Assembly: GCF_014203155.1 (NCBI RefSeq)
Contig: NZ_JACHIK010000009.1
Span: 1-64,000, forward strand
Direction of reading: 5' to 3'
DNA length: 64,000 bases
Source: Shinella fusca
GTDB taxonomy: Bacteria > Pseudomonadota > Alphaproteobacteria > Rhizobiales > Rhizobiaceae
Below are positions 50,895 through 59,716 of this stretch, in pieces. The number at the start of each line of letters is the position of its first letter. Within the stretch, counting starts at the first letter, position 1. A program made the position numbers and the translations under genes. The notes under the pieces are model-generated. The model saw nothing but the letters and a program-made list of their open reading frames with translations, did not search any database and was not told the origin of the DNA.

Positions 50895-51622
50895 TAGACC
50901 GTCAGCGCAAGGCCGACCGCGACCACCAGGGCGCGGATCACCGGCTGCGGCACGCGCCGCGCCGCCCATACACCGGCATAGCCGCCGACCGCGCCCGCCG
51001 GCACCATGACGGCGGCCTGCGGCCAGCCGACCACCTTGCCGCTGGCGAAGACGACGATGGCCATGGCCGCGATCACCATGGCGAGGAAGTTCTTGAGCGC
51101 GTTCAGCCGGTGATAGTCGCCGCCCTTGGTGAGGCCGAGCACGGCGAGCGTCATGATGCCCATGCCCGCGCCGAAGAAGCCGCCATAGATGGAGGTGACG
51201 AACTGGCCGGCAAGGCCGAGCGGCGAGACCGGCTTTTCCGGGCTCAGCGTCTTCGGCTTGAGATAGGGACCGGCCGCGAAGATGGCGGTCGCGGCCAGCA
51301 GCAGCCAGGGCACGAGTGCGCGGAAGGACGGGTTGGAAAGCGACAGCAGCAGCAGCGCGCCCAAAAGCCCGCCGACGAGCGAGAGGCCGCCGAGGATCAG
51401 GGCTTCCTTCCAGTCGGTGCGGATTTCCTTCGCATAGGCGAGCGTCGAGGTGACATAGCCGGGGAACTGGGTGATGGAGGAGGTGGCGTTGGCGACGATC
51501 GGCGGCAGGCCGGTCAGCGTCATGGCGCCGAAGGTCAGGAACGTGCCGCCGCCGGCAATGGCATTCACCACGCCGGAGAGAAAACCGGCGACGAACAGCA
51601 GGATGGCATCGGCAAGCGTCAT
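50876..51622 (-). CDS. TauE/SafE-family sulfite exporter-like membrane protein
   Basis: A 248-residue protein with about eight membrane segments and the family's two repeated halves: [20 protein letters not shown] near the start and [20 protein letters not shown] in the middle. Members export sulfite or other anions; the substrate here is not known. It lies on the minus strand between trmD and rplS, overlapping trmD tail-to-tail by 19 bases, and its promoter region faces the rplS leader. ATG at 51622. Confidence 0.87.
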   Translation of the reverse strand: MTLADAILLFVAGFLSGVVNAIAGGGTFLTFGAMTLTGLPPIVANATSSITQFPGYVTSTLAYAKEIRTDWKEALILGGLSLVGGLLGALLLLSLSNPSFRALVPWLLLAATAIFAAGPYLKPKTLSPEKPVSPLGLAGQFVTSIYGGFFGAGMGIMTLAVLGLTKGGDYHRLNALKNFLAMVIAAMAIVVFASGKVVGWPQAAVMVPAGAVGGYAGVWAARRVPQPVIRALVVAVGLALTVYYFVTG

Positions 51623-51922
51623 GATATTCCCCCGGGCGGCGGCTGCACGCCGCTCGCTCCCCCTTGCCGGGTGATATCGTGCCGCCGCCGGAGCGGCAAG
51701 GCCGGTTCGCGCACCGCCTGCATCCGATTCTTTCGGCGCGGGGGATGACAAGCCGGCGCGATTGGTGTATTGGCCCGCACGGATTTGGGATTAGTCCCGC
51801 CGACCTGCAAGCAAAGAATGGCGAATCCGCTCCGTCCGGCAACGGACTAACCGCAAGAGGCACGACCTCGAAGGTGACCGTCGAGCGCTCTGGCTGTTTC
51901 AGAAGAACCGAAGGTTAGACCG
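51623..51922. promoter_or_regulatory. Intergenic region and structured leader of rplS
   Basis: 300 bases with no gene. On the plus strand gtccg-gcaa-cggac (51834-51847) is a perfect hairpin, followed by a ctcga / tcgag stem before the ribosome site (aaggttag at about 51911). This could be an L19 autoregulatory leader. It also contains the promoter of the divergent TauE/SafE gene. Confidence 0.35.
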
Positions 51923-52441
51923 ATGAACATCATCCAGCAGCTCGAAGCCGAACAGGCCGCGAAGATCGAAGCCAAGCGCACCCTCCCGGAATTCTCCCCG
52001 GGCGACACCGTCCGCGTCAACGTGCGCGTTACGGAAGGCACGCGTACCCGCGTCCAGGCCTATGAAGGCGTCTGCATCGCCCGTTCCGGCGGCGGCATCA
52101 ACGAGAGCTTCACCGTCCGCAAGATCTCCTACGGCGAAGGCGTCGAGCGCGTATTCCCCGTTTACTCGCCGCTCGTCGAAAGCGTCGAAGTCGTCCGCCG
52201 CGGCAAGGTCCGCCGCGCCAAGCTCTACTACCTGCGCGATCGTCGCGGCAAGTCGGCTCGTATCGTCGAGAACACCGGCACGCGCGCCCGCAAACTGAAC
52301 GACGCCGAGCGCCAGGCCATTGCCGAGGAAAAGGCACGTCTGGAAGCCGAGAAGGTCGCAGCCGCCCAGGCGCTCGCCGCCGAGAAGGCCGCAGCCGAAG
52401 CTGCTGAAGCCGCTGCAAAGGCCGAAGCCGCCGCCGAATAA
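51923..52441 (+). CDS. rplS: 50S ribosomal protein L19
   Basis: A 172-residue protein. [61 protein letters not shown] and [20 protein letters not shown] are L19 signatures. A coiled, Ala/Glu-rich C-terminal extension of about 45 residues follows, longer than in E. coli but usual in rhizobia. Its own leader and terminator make it a single transcription unit apart from trmD. Confidence 0.97.
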   Translation: MNIIQQLEAEQAAKIEAKRTLPEFSPGDTVRVNVRVTEGTRTRVQAYEGVCIARSGGGINESFTVRKISYGEGVERVFPVYSPLVESVEVVRRGKVRRAKLYYLRDRRGKSARIVENTGTRARKLNDAERQAIAEEKARLEAEKVAAAQALAAEKAAAEAAEAAAKAEAAAE

Positions 52442-52465
52442 ATTGCGGCAGCCGCATCCATCACG

Positions 52466-52499
52466 AAAGCCGTCGGCCCTGGCCGGCGGCTTTTTGTTT
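52466..52499 (+). terminator. Rho-independent terminator of rplS
   Basis: The stem aagccgtcggcc / ggccggcggctt (52466-52493, one mismatch) is followed by tttgtttt, 24 bases after the rplS stop. Confidence 0.85.
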
Positions 52500-52591
52500 T
52501 ACGGAAAAGCCTTCGCATGCAAGCGTCGTGCTTGCCTCGCTCCCTGCACCTGTGACAGTGTTTCGCCGCCACAATTCAGGAGCATATTTCG

Positions 52592-53389
52592 ATGTTTTCC
52601 CGCCGCACCGTCCTTGCAGGTCTTGCCGCCGGCCTGCTCATGCCTGCCATTGCCCTTTCGGCCGACCTTCCCGATCTCGGCGGCAAGACCGTCGTGGTCG
52701 TCACGGAAAACGCCTATCCGCCGCTGCAGTTCGTCGATCCCAAGTCCGGCGAGCAGATCGGCTGGGAATATGACGCGATGAACGAGATCGCCAAGCGCCT
52801 GAACTTCAAGGTCGAGTACCAGAACACGAGCTGGGACGCGATGATCCAGGCCGTCTCCGACAACCAGTACAACATCGGCATGACCGGTATCACCATCAAG
52901 GACGACCGCAAGGAGAAGGTCGATTTCTCCGATCCCTACATGCGCTCGCAGCAGTTCATGCTGGTGCGCGCCGACGAGAACCGCTTCACGGACGCCAAGT
53001 CCTTCGCCGCGCTCAAGGACGGCCTGATCGCCGCCCAGCCCGGCACTTCGCCTTTCTATACCGCCGTCTACGAGATCCTCGACGGCAACGAGCAGAACCC
53101 GCGCATCAAGCTGTTCGAGACCTTCGGCGCGACCGTGCAGGCGCTGCAGGCCGGCGACGTCGACCTCGTGCTTACCGACAGCGTGGCGGCCAAGGGCTAT
53201 GTCGACGCCTCGGGCGGCAAGCTGAAGGTCGTCGGCGAGCCGCTCGGCACGGAAGACTTCGGCTTCATCTTCCCGAAGGGCTCCGACCTCGTCGCGCCCG
53301 TCAATGCGGCCATCGCCTCGCTCAAGGCCGACGGCACGCTGGATGCGCTCAACAAGAAGTGGTTCCTCGACTACAAGATGGGTGAGTGA
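52592..53389 (+). CDS. Amino-acid ABC transporter substrate-binding protein
   Basis: A 265-residue polar-amino-acid (PBPb) binding protein. The N-terminus [24 protein letters not shown] combines a twin-arginine motif (SRRTVL) with a hydrophobic core, so Tat export is possible; Sec export is not excluded. Mature domain: [50 protein letters not shown], and the closing [14 protein letters not shown]. Only a permease follows; no ATPase gene is in this region. ATG at 52592. Confidence 0.92.
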   Translation: MFSRRTVLAGLAAGLLMPAIALSADLPDLGGKTVVVVTENAYPPLQFVDPKSGEQIGWEYDAMNEIAKRLNFKVEYQNTSWDAMIQAVSDNQYNIGMTGITIKDDRKEKVDFSDPYMRSQQFMLVRADENRFTDAKSFAALKDGLIAAQPGTSPFYTAVYEILDGNEQNPRIKLFETFGATVQALQAGDVDLVLTDSVAAKGYVDASGGKLKVVGEPLGTEDFGFIFPKGSDLVAPVNAAIASLKADGTLDALNKKWFLDYKMGE

Positions 53390-53398
53390 CGGGCGGCC

Positions 53399-54214
53399 AT
53401 GGCTCCCGTTCCTCCTGACGCGGTGAAGGGCGACCGGCCCTGGTGGCTGGTCGCCCTCGTCGCGATCGCGCTGGCGCTCGCCGGCGTCATCGTCGCCAAC
53501 GATCTCTACAGCCAGGTCTTCGGCGTCGTGGTGAAGGGGCTCTGGGTCACGGTCTTCGTGACCCTCATCGCCTTCCTGCTCGCGACCGCCCTCGGCCTCT
53601 GCATCGCGCTGATGGCGCTCTCCGAGAGCAAGGCGCTGCGCCAGGTCGCACGCTTCTACACGGAGGTGATCCGTGGCGTGCCGATCCTCGTCCTGCTCTT
53701 CTACATCGCCTTCGTCGGCGCGCCGGCGCTGGTGGCGGTCGTCAATGTCGTGATCGGCCCGCTCGTGGCCACCGGCTATGTCGAGCCGATGCAGGTGCGC
53801 GACGTCTCCCTGATGTGGCGGGCGATCATCGCGCTGATGATCGGCTATTCCGCCTTCATCGGCGAGGTCTTTCGCGCAGGCATCCAGTCCGTCGACCGGG
53901 GGCAGGTGGAGGCCGCCAAGGCGCTTGGCCTCTCGCGCTTCCAGCGCTTCCGCCTCGTCGTCTTCCCGCAGGCGATCCGCGTCATCCTTCCCCCGCTCGG
54001 CAACGACTTCGTGGCGATGGTCAAGGACTCGTCCCTCGTCTCCGTCCTCGGCGTTGCCGACATCACCCAGATGGGCAAGGTCTACGCCTCCGGCTCCTTC
54101 CGCTTCTTCGAAACCTACTCCATCGTCGCCTACGTCTACCTCATCCTCACCATCGGCCTCTCGCTGGCGCTGCGGGCGATGGAAAGGCGGCTCAGGCGCG
54201 GCGTCGCCCACTGA
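53399..54214 (+). CDS. Amino-acid ABC transporter permease
   Basis: A 271-residue HisM/GlnP-type permease with about five to six membrane segments. YTEVIRGVPILVLLFY, EVFRAGIQSVDRGQVEAAKALGLS (EAA motif, contacts the ATPase) and VKDSSLVSVLGVADITQMGK are family signatures. It follows the binding-protein gene by 9 bases. The partner ATPase must be encoded elsewhere, perhaps a shared glutamate-type ATPase. Confidence 0.92.
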   Translation: MAPVPPDAVKGDRPWWLVALVAIALALAGVIVANDLYSQVFGVVVKGLWVTVFVTLIAFLLATALGLCIALMALSESKALRQVARFYTEVIRGVPILVLLFYIAFVGAPALVAVVNVVIGPLVATGYVEPMQVRDVSLMWRAIIALMIGYSAFIGEVFRAGIQSVDRGQVEAAKALGLSRFQRFRLVVFPQAIRVILPPLGNDFVAMVKDSSLVSVLGVADITQMGKVYASGSFRFFETYSIVAYVYLILTIGLSLALRAMERRLRRGVAH

Positions 54215-54224
54215 CTCTTCGCAA

Positions 54225-54253
54225 TTGCCGAAACCCGCGAAAATCGCTATATG
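54225..54253 (+). promoter_or_regulatory. Promoter of leuC
   Basis: TTGCCG (54225-54230), 17-base spacer, TATATG (54248-54253), about 205 bases before the leuC start. A leader of about 200 bases results. A 45-codon frame at 54251-54388 (starts MPSMESKFGC) lies in the same stretch but begins inside the -10 element; I do not call it a gene. Confidence 0.45.
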
Positions 54254-54458
54254 CCTTCCATGGAATCCAAATTCGGATGCACGGAAACGCATGTCGTCGT
54301 GCTGCAGGACCACAAGCGCCTGCCGGCACGCTTCTTTGCGCGCGTCTTCGGGGCGCTTACCGGCCGCCTATCCCGATCGCCTGCCTGACCCGCACGATCC
54401 CGCCACAGCCACGGCTGCGGATTTCCAGAACCCCAAACATGCCAGCGGATGAAGAGCC

Positions 54459-55868
54459 ATGAGCGCACCCCGTACACTTTACGACAAGATCTTCGACGAC
54501 CACATCGTCAGCCAGCAGGAAGACGGCACCTGTCTTCTCTACATCGACCGTCACCTCGTTCATGAGGTGACGAGCCCGCAGGCCTTCGAGGGCCTGCGCA
54601 TGACCGGCCGCAAGGTCCGCGCCCCGCAGAAGACGCTCGCCGTGGTCGACCACAACGTTCCGACCTCCCCGGATCGCCACCAGGGCATCAAGAACGAGGA
54701 AAGCCGCATCCAGGTCGAGGCGCTGGCGAAGAACGCCGCCGACTTCGGCGTCGAATACTATTCGGAAAAGGACGTGCGCCAGGGCATCGTGCACATCGTC
54801 GGTCCGGAGCAGGGCTTCACGCTCCCCGGCATGACCATCGTGTGCGGTGACAGCCACACCTCCACGCACGGCGCCTTCGGCGCGCTGGCGCACGGCATCG
54901 GCACCTCGGAGGTCGAGCACGTCCTCGCCACCCAGACGCTGATCCAGAAGAAGGCGAAGAACATGCTGGTGCGCGTCGACGGGAAGCTTCCCGAAGGCGT
55001 CACGGCCAAGGACATCATCCTCGCCATCATCGGCGAGATCGGCACGGCCGGCGGCACCGGCCACGTCATCGAGTTCGCGGGCGAAGCCATCCGCTCGCTG
55101 TCGATGGAAGGCCGCATGACGATCTGCAACATGACGATCGAAGGCGGCGCGCGCGCCGGCCTCATCGCGCCGGACGAGACGACCTTCGAATACATCAAGG
55201 ACAAGCCGCGCGCCCCGAAGGGCAAGGCGCTGGAAATGGCCCTCGACTACTGGAAGACGCTCTACACCGAGGAAGGCGCGCATTTCGACCGCGTCGTCGT
55301 GCTCGATGCCGCGAACCTGCCGCCGATCGTCTCCTGGGGCTCCTCGCCGGAAGACGTCGTCTCCGTCCAGGGCATCGTGCCGAACCCGGACGATATCGAG
55401 GACGAGACCAAGCGCTCCTCCAAGTGGCGCGCGCTCGACTATATGGGCCTGAAGCCCGGCACGAAGATCACCGACATCGCCATCGACCGCGTCTTCATCG
55501 GCTCGTGCACCAACGGCCGCATCGAGGACCTGCGCGCCGTCGCCAAGGTCGTCGAGGGCAAAAAGGTCGCCTCCACCGTCGACGCCATGATCGTTCCGGG
55601 CTCCGGCCTCGTGAAGGAGCAGGCCGAGCGCGAAGGCCTCGACAAGATCTTCAAGGAAGCCGGCTTCGACTGGCGCGAGCCGGGCTGCTCCATGTGCCTT
55701 GCCATGAACGACGACCGGCTGAAGCCGGGCGAGCGCTGCGCTTCCACCTCGAACCGCAACTTCGAAGGCCGCCAGGGCTTCAAGGGCCGCACGCATCTCG
55801 TTTCCCCGGCCATGGCCGCGGCTGCGGCGATTGCCGGCCACTTCGTCGACATCCGCGAATGGAACTGA
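54459..55868 (+). CDS. leuC: 3-isopropylmalate dehydratase large subunit
   Basis: A 469-residue aconitase-family enzyme that isomerises 2- and 3-isopropylmalate in leucine synthesis with LeuD (not here). [4Fe-4S] ligands: Cys in [13 protein letters not shown] and the pair in [23 protein letters not shown] at the start and [22 protein letters not shown] are LeuC-specific. ATG at 54459 with GAAGAGCC upstream. A terminator closes the gene. Confidence 0.97.
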   Translation: MSAPRTLYDKIFDDHIVSQQEDGTCLLYIDRHLVHEVTSPQAFEGLRMTGRKVRAPQKTLAVVDHNVPTSPDRHQGIKNEESRIQVEALAKNAADFGVEYYSEKDVRQGIVHIVGPEQGFTLPGMTIVCGDSHTSTHGAFGALAHGIGTSEVEHVLATQTLIQKKAKNMLVRVDGKLPEGVTAKDIILAIIGEIGTAGGTGHVIEFAGEAIRSLSMEGRMTICNMTIEGGARAGLIAPDETTFEYIKDKPRAPKGKALEMALDYWKTLYTEEGAHFDRVVVLDAANLPPIVSWGSSPEDVVSVQGIVPNPDDIEDETKRSSKWRALDYMGLKPGTKITDIAIDRVFIGSCTNGRIEDLRAVAKVVEGKKVASTVDAMIVPGSGLVKEQAEREGLDKIFKEAGFDWREPGCSMCLAMNDDRLKPGERCASTSNRNFEGRQGFKGRTHLVSPAMAAAAAIAGHFVDIREWN

Positions 55869-55893
55869 TTGCGGCATTCCTGCCGTTATGAGC

Positions 55894-55930
55894 AAAAGGC
55901 CGGGAACCTCTAAGGTTCCCGGCCTTTTTC
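55894..55930. terminator. Bidirectional Rho-independent terminator between leuC and the aldo/keto reductase gene
   Basis: A perfect 14-bp stem (55896-55909 with 55913-55926) with a 3-base loop, with aaaa before and ttttt after. It serves the plus-strand leuC and the minus-strand reductase, which converge here. Confidence 0.92.
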
Positions 55931-55931
55931 G

Positions 55932-56762
55932 TCAGAACGCTGCCGTCATCGGGTCCGGCCCGATGCGCTTGCCGCCCTTCTCGAGGTCGGCAAAAGTCGC
56001 CATGTCCTCAGCGTCGAGCCTGAAATCGAAGACCTTGAAGTTCTCCTCGATGCGCGAGGGCGTCACCGATTTCGGGATGACGACGAGCCCGTTGTCGATA
56101 TGCCAGCGGATGATGACCTGCGCCGGCGTGCGGCCGTGCTTTGCCGCGACCTTCGCAACGACCGGGTTTTCCAGCAGCGTGCCCTGCCCGAGCGGGCTCC
56201 AGGATTCCGTCACGATGCGGTGCTTCTCGTGGTAAGCGCGGTTTTCCTTCTGCGGGAAGTCGGGGTGCAGCTCGATCTGGTTGATGACGGGCGTGACGCC
56301 GGTCTCGTCGATCAGGCGCTGCAGGTGCTCGGGTTGGAAGTTCGAGACGCCGATGGAGCGGGCGCGGCCTTCCTTCTGGAGCTGGATGAAGGCCTTCCAG
56401 GTATCGACATACTGGTCGCGCTTCGGCGCCGGCCAGTGGATGAGGTAGAGGTCGACATAGTCCGTGCCGAGCCGCTTCAGGCTGGCGTCGAAGGCCTTGA
56501 GGGTGGAATCGTATCCCTGGTCGGCATTCCAGAGCTTGGTCGTGAGGAAGATTTCCGAGCGCGCGATGCCCGAGGCGCGGATGCCTTCGCCCACCCCGTC
56601 CTCGTTCTCATAGACCGCGGCGGTGTCGACATGGCGATAGCCGGCCGAAAGCGCGGCCTGCACGGCGGTCACGGCGGTGTCGTTGGGGGTCCGCCAGACG
56701 CCGAGGCCGACCTGCGGGATGCTGTTGCTGTCATGAAACAGGATTGTGGATTGATCGCTCAT
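55932..56762 (-). CDS. Aldo/keto reductase, 2,5-diketo-D-gluconate reductase-like
   Basis: A 276-residue AKR. Start MSDQSTILFHDSNSIPQVGLGVWRT, then the catalytic tetrad in order: Asp and Tyr in YRHVDTAAVYENEDGVG, Lys in LTTKLWNADQG, His in YLIHWPAPKRDQY. The NADPH-binding IPKSVTPSRIEEN block follows. Many such enzymes reduce methylglyoxal or diketogluconate; substrate unspecified. ATG at 56762; a longer in-frame start exists but lacks a ribosome site. Confidence 0.92.
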   Translation of the reverse strand: MSDQSTILFHDSNSIPQVGLGVWRTPNDTAVTAVQAALSAGYRHVDTAAVYENEDGVGEGIRASGIARSEIFLTTKLWNADQGYDSTLKAFDASLKRLGTDYVDLYLIHWPAPKRDQYVDTWKAFIQLQKEGRARSIGVSNFQPEHLQRLIDETGVTPVINQIELHPDFPQKENRAYHEKHRIVTESWSPLGQGTLLENPVVAKVAAKHGRTPAQVIIRWHIDNGLVVIPKSVTPSRIEENFKVFDFRLDAEDMATFADLEKGGKRIGPDPMTAAF

Positions 56763-56833
56763 CAGAATGTCTCCGTGAAAAAGGGAAGGAAGGCGAAGGG
56801 GGTGAGGCTGATATAGGTTCGCCTCCCGCCGTT

Positions 56834-57379
56834 TCAAAGGACGCGCACGCGCATGCCGCGCCGCATATGCGGCAGGATGCGCAGCATGTCGCGCCGCCCA
56901 ACCGCGATGCAGCCGGCGGTCGGCTCGTAGCCGGGCCGGATGAGGTGGAAGAAGATCGCCGAGCCGGCGTGGCGGCGGCGTGACGTCACGTTCCAGTCGA
57001 GCACGAGGCAGATGTCGTAGAGCCCGTCGGCGCGGCTCATCTCCTCGTGGCTCGGGAGGAAGGGCGCGTGGACGAGACGGTTGTAGCTCGGATGCTTCGG
57101 CTCGTCGCACCAGAGCATGGCGGGCCGGATACGCCGGAGCGGCAGGGCCGTCTTCGGCCGGCAGAGCCGGTCGCCGCGCAGGAAGCCGCCGAGGAGCGGC
57201 ATGGCGGCGATGGGCGTTGCCCCGTCGCCCTCGCGCTTGCGGCTGGTGCGCCCCGTTCGGCCGATGGCGGCGGGAATGCGCAAGGGGCCGAGCTGAACGA
57301 TGGCGCGGCTTTTCCGGCCCGGCGCGGGGCGCACGAGGATCGTCTTCACGCGCTGTTCATGGGATGTGATCGACTTCAT
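56834..57379 (-). CDS. L,D-transpeptidase / YkuD-domain family protein
   Basis: A 181-residue protein with the YkuD catalytic motif near the C-terminus, HLIRPGYEPTAGCIAVGRRD, containing the conserved His and the Ser/Thr-x-Gly-Cys nucleophile (here TAGC). The mid-protein GREGDGATPIAAMPL-type stretch is also conserved. A signal peptide is not obvious; the N-terminus is basic, so localisation is uncertain. YkuD enzymes form 3-3 crosslinks or attach lipoproteins to peptidoglycan in rhizobia. Divergent from the response regulator. Confidence 0.87.
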   Translation of the reverse strand: MKSITSHEQRVKTILVRPAPGRKSRAIVQLGPLRIPAAIGRTGRTSRKREGDGATPIAAMPLLGGFLRGDRLCRPKTALPLRRIRPAMLWCDEPKHPSYNRLVHAPFLPSHEEMSRADGLYDICLVLDWNVTSRRRHAGSAIFFHLIRPGYEPTAGCIAVGRRDMLRILPHMRRGMRVRVL

Positions 57380-57489
57380 TGCGTCCTGCCATAATCGCGC
57401 CTTGCGGCCGCCCGACTGGCTGGGTCAAGGGCGGGCTTGCCAAAAGCATCAGTTCCCTTACTTTCCAGAGGAATGCCGAGAGGTAAAGC

Positions 57490-58173
57490 ATGACATCCCG
57501 AACGATTCTCCTTGTCGACGACGACAACGACCTGCGCGAGACCCTCGTCGAGCAGCTTTCGCTCTACGAGGAATTCTCCACGCTGGAAGAAACGACGGCC
57601 GGCAAGGGCATCCAGACGGCGCGCGCGAACCAGATCGACCTCCTCATCATGGATGTCGGTCTGCCGGACATGGACGGGCGCGAGGCGGTGAAGCTCCTGC
57701 GCAAGGGCGGCTTCAAGGCGCCGATCATCATGCTGACCGGGCACGACACCGATTCGGACACGATCCTCGGCCTCGAAGCGGGCGCCAACGACTATGTGAC
57801 GAAGCCCTTCCGCTTCGCGGTGCTGCTCGCGCGCATCCGCGCACAGCTCCGCCAGCACGAGAGCAGCGAGGACGCCACCTTCACCGTCGGCCCGTACACG
57901 TTCAAGCCCGGCCAGAAGCTGCTGACCATGGAGAACGGCCAGAAGATCCGCCTCACCGAGAAGGAGGCGGCGATCATCCGCTACCTCTACCGCGCCGACC
58001 AGAAGGTGGTGACGCGCGACGTGCTGCTGGAAGAGGTCTGGGGCTACAATTCGGGCGTCACGACCCACACGCTGGAGACCCATGTCTACCGTCTGCGGCA
58101 GAAGATCGAGCGGGACCCTTCCAATGCGGAGATTCTCGTGACAGAGAACGGGGGCTATAAAATAGTCCCGTAA
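57490..58173 (+). CDS. OmpR-family response regulator, CenR/OtpR-like
   Basis: A 227-residue regulator. Receiver domain: acidic D10-D12, phospho-acceptor D55 (IMDVGLPDMDG), and DYVTKPFRF. Winged helix: LTEKEAAIIRYLYRADQKVV and HTLETHVYRLRQKIERDPSN, ending NGGYKIVP. The close resemblance to Brucella OtpR/Caulobacter CenR, envelope regulators, is from memory. No histidine kinase lies beside it, as with those regulators. Starts with a clear AGAGGTAAAGC ribosome site at 57490. Confidence 0.88.
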   Translation: MTSRTILLVDDDNDLRETLVEQLSLYEEFSTLEETTAGKGIQTARANQIDLLIMDVGLPDMDGREAVKLLRKGGFKAPIIMLTGHDTDSDTILGLEAGANDYVTKPFRFAVLLARIRAQLRQHESSEDATFTVGPYTFKPGQKLLTMENGQKIRLTEKEAAIIRYLYRADQKVVTRDVLLEEVWGYNSGVTTHTLETHVYRLRQKIERDPSNAEILVTENGGYKIVP

Positions 58174-58193
58174 TGCAATGAGGAGCGCCCGAC

Positions 58194-58649
58194 GTGGCTC
58201 TCAGCGACGACATCGCCCTTCTTTCCAAGGTGCCGCTTTTCGCGGGGCTTTCCGACGACAAGCTGCGCCTGATGGCCTTCGGCGCCGAACGGCGCCGGCT
58301 GGTCGAGGGCCAGACGCTGTTCCGCGAGGGCACGTCGGCCGATTGCGGCTTCGTCGTCGCCGAAGGCGCCTTCCAGCTCGCCTCGACGCGGCGCGACGGG
58401 TCGACCCGCGACGAGGGTGTCGCCGGCGAGGGCACGCTGCTTTCGGAGCTGGCGATGATCTCCGCCGTCGAGCGCAAGTATACGGCAATCGCGCTGGAGG
58501 ACAGCGAGGTCATCCGCATCAACCGCCCGCTCTTCCGGCGCATGCTGGAGGAATATCCGGACGTCGCCATCCTGGTCGACGCGCGCATCCGCGAGAACCT
58601 CGCCGCGATGATCGGCGAGATGAAGGGCCTTGCCGGGCGGTTCGCCTGA
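58194..58649 (+). CDS. Cyclic nucleotide-binding (cNMP) fold protein
   Basis: A 151-residue single-domain protein of the CAP effector-domain fold: GLSDDKLRLMAFGAERRRL, EGQTLFREGTSADCGFVVAEGAF, and LLSELAMISAVERKYTAIALEDSEVIRI, where the phosphate-binding cassette would be. The usual FGE is LSE, so nucleotide binding is not assured. No DNA-binding or channel domain. It follows the OmpR-type regulator by 20 bases with a GTG start at 58194 and GAGGAGC upstream, so both are probably in one operon and may share a pathway. Confidence 0.88.
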   Translation: MALSDDIALLSKVPLFAGLSDDKLRLMAFGAERRRLVEGQTLFREGTSADCGFVVAEGAFQLASTRRDGSTRDEGVAGEGTLLSELAMISAVERKYTAIALEDSEVIRINRPLFRRMLEEYPDVAILVDARIRENLAAMIGEMKGLAGRFA

Positions 58650-58651
58650 AC

Positions 58652-58794
58652 CGGCCCCTCACCCTAACCCTCTCCCCGCAAGCGGGGAGAGGGGACTTGC
58701 CCACGCAATGTTCGAGATTCAGGAAAACAGCGCGGCATATTTCCTTCTCCCCGCTTGCGGGGAGAAGGTGGCCGGCAGGCCGGATGAGGGGCCG
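58652..58794. repeat. 143-bp palindromic element with 10-bp terminal inverted repeats
   Basis: cggcccctca (58652-58661) and its reverse complement tgaggggccg (58785-58794) bound the element. Inside are two perfect hairpins: cctctccccgc/gcggggagagg (58669-58692) and ccttctccccgc/gcggggagaagg (58743-58768). This is the widespread type of rhizobial intergenic palindrome built on ctccccgc. It is directly behind the cNMP gene. Bases 58795-58847 hold nothing else I can name. Confidence 0.8.
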
Positions 58795-58847
58795 CCTTCG
58801 CAGCCGATCATCCTTCCTTCAATTCGCCGACAGGACCGAAAACGCCC

Positions 58848-59654
58848 TCAGAAATCGAATTCCGCGATCACCGGCACATGGTCGGACGGCCGTTCCCAGC
58901 CGCGCGCCTCGCGGATGACGGAGATGTTGGCAAGGTGCGGCTCAAGGTCGGCGGAGGACCAGATATGGTCGAGGCGGCGGCCCTTGTCGGCGGCCTGCCA
59001 GTCGGCCGAGCGGTAGCTCCACCACGTATAGAGCTTTTCATTCGCCGGCACCTTGCGGCGCATGAGGTCGACCCAGGCGCCCTTCGTCATCACGTCGATC
59101 AGGCCTTCCGTCTCGATGGGCGTGTGGCTGACGATCCTGAGGAGCTGCTTGTGCGACCAGACGTCGTGCTCCAGCGGCGCGATGTTGAGGTCGCCGACGA
59201 GGATGGAGGAGATGCCGGCCTCGGCCTCCGCATGCAGCAGCTTCATCTCCTCGATGAAATCGAGCTTGTGGCCGAATTTCGGGTTGATCGTGCGGTCCGG
59301 CTCGTCACCGCCGGCCGGCACATAGAAATTGTGCAGGCGGATCGACTTGCCCCGATGGTTCAGGACGACCGAGACATGGCGCGCATCGCCGACGCCGCAA
59401 TAGTCGCGCCGCTCGACGAGCTCGGTCAGCGGCAGGCGCGAGACGGTGGCGACGCCGTGGTAGCCTTTCTGGCCGTGCATGACGATGTGCTCGTAGCCGA
59501 GCGCCTTCAGCGGCTTCGACGGGAACTGGTCGTTCGGGCACTTGGTTTCCTGAAGGCACAGCACGTCCGGCGCGAAGGTCTTCAGGAAATGCTCGACGAG
59601 CGGCATGCGTAGCCGCACGGAGTTGATGTTCCACGTCGCGATCGAAAATGCCAT
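58848..59654 (-). CDS. xthA: Exodeoxyribonuclease III
   Basis: A 268-residue AP endonuclease/3' exonuclease. LATWNINSVRLR-type start (IATWNINSVRLRM), catalytic Glu in CLQETKCPN, YHGVATVSR, GDLNIAPLEHDVWSHK (Asp-Asn), and C-terminal GRRLDHIW and SDHVPV (Asp-His). ATG at 59654. The preceding ribosome site lies inside a hairpin (59660-59680). Third in the ftsK-lolA-xthA series, all on the minus strand. Confidence 0.96.
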   Translation of the reverse strand: MAFSIATWNINSVRLRMPLVEHFLKTFAPDVLCLQETKCPNDQFPSKPLKALGYEHIVMHGQKGYHGVATVSRLPLTELVERRDYCGVGDARHVSVVLNHRGKSIRLHNFYVPAGGDEPDRTINPKFGHKLDFIEEMKLLHAEAEAGISSILVGDLNIAPLEHDVWSHKQLLRIVSHTPIETEGLIDVMTKGAWVDLMRRKVPANEKLYTWWSYRSADWQAADKGRRLDHIWSSADLEPHLANISVIREARGWERPSDHVPVIAEFDF

Positions 59655-59659
59655 GCCTG

Positions 59660-59680
59660 CCCCCGGAAAGTCTCCGGGGG
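59660..59680 (-). promoter_or_regulatory. Hairpin covering the xthA ribosome-binding site
   Basis: cccccgga (59660-59667) pairs with tccggggg (59673-59680). On the minus-strand mRNA the 3' arm and the bases after it (GGGGGCAGGC) are the Shine-Dalgarno of xthA, 5 bases before the ATG. It could also act as the lolA terminator, but no U-tract follows. Confidence 0.45.
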
Positions 59681-59716
59681 TCTTAACGCATGGAGGGCGA
59701 AACGGAAACGGCTTTC

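Noticed and set aside
54251-54388. A 45-codon frame upstream of leuC
   Set aside because: Its first ATG lies in the -10 element of the predicted leuC promoter, it has no ribosome site, and it has no Leu-codon run expected of an attenuator peptide.
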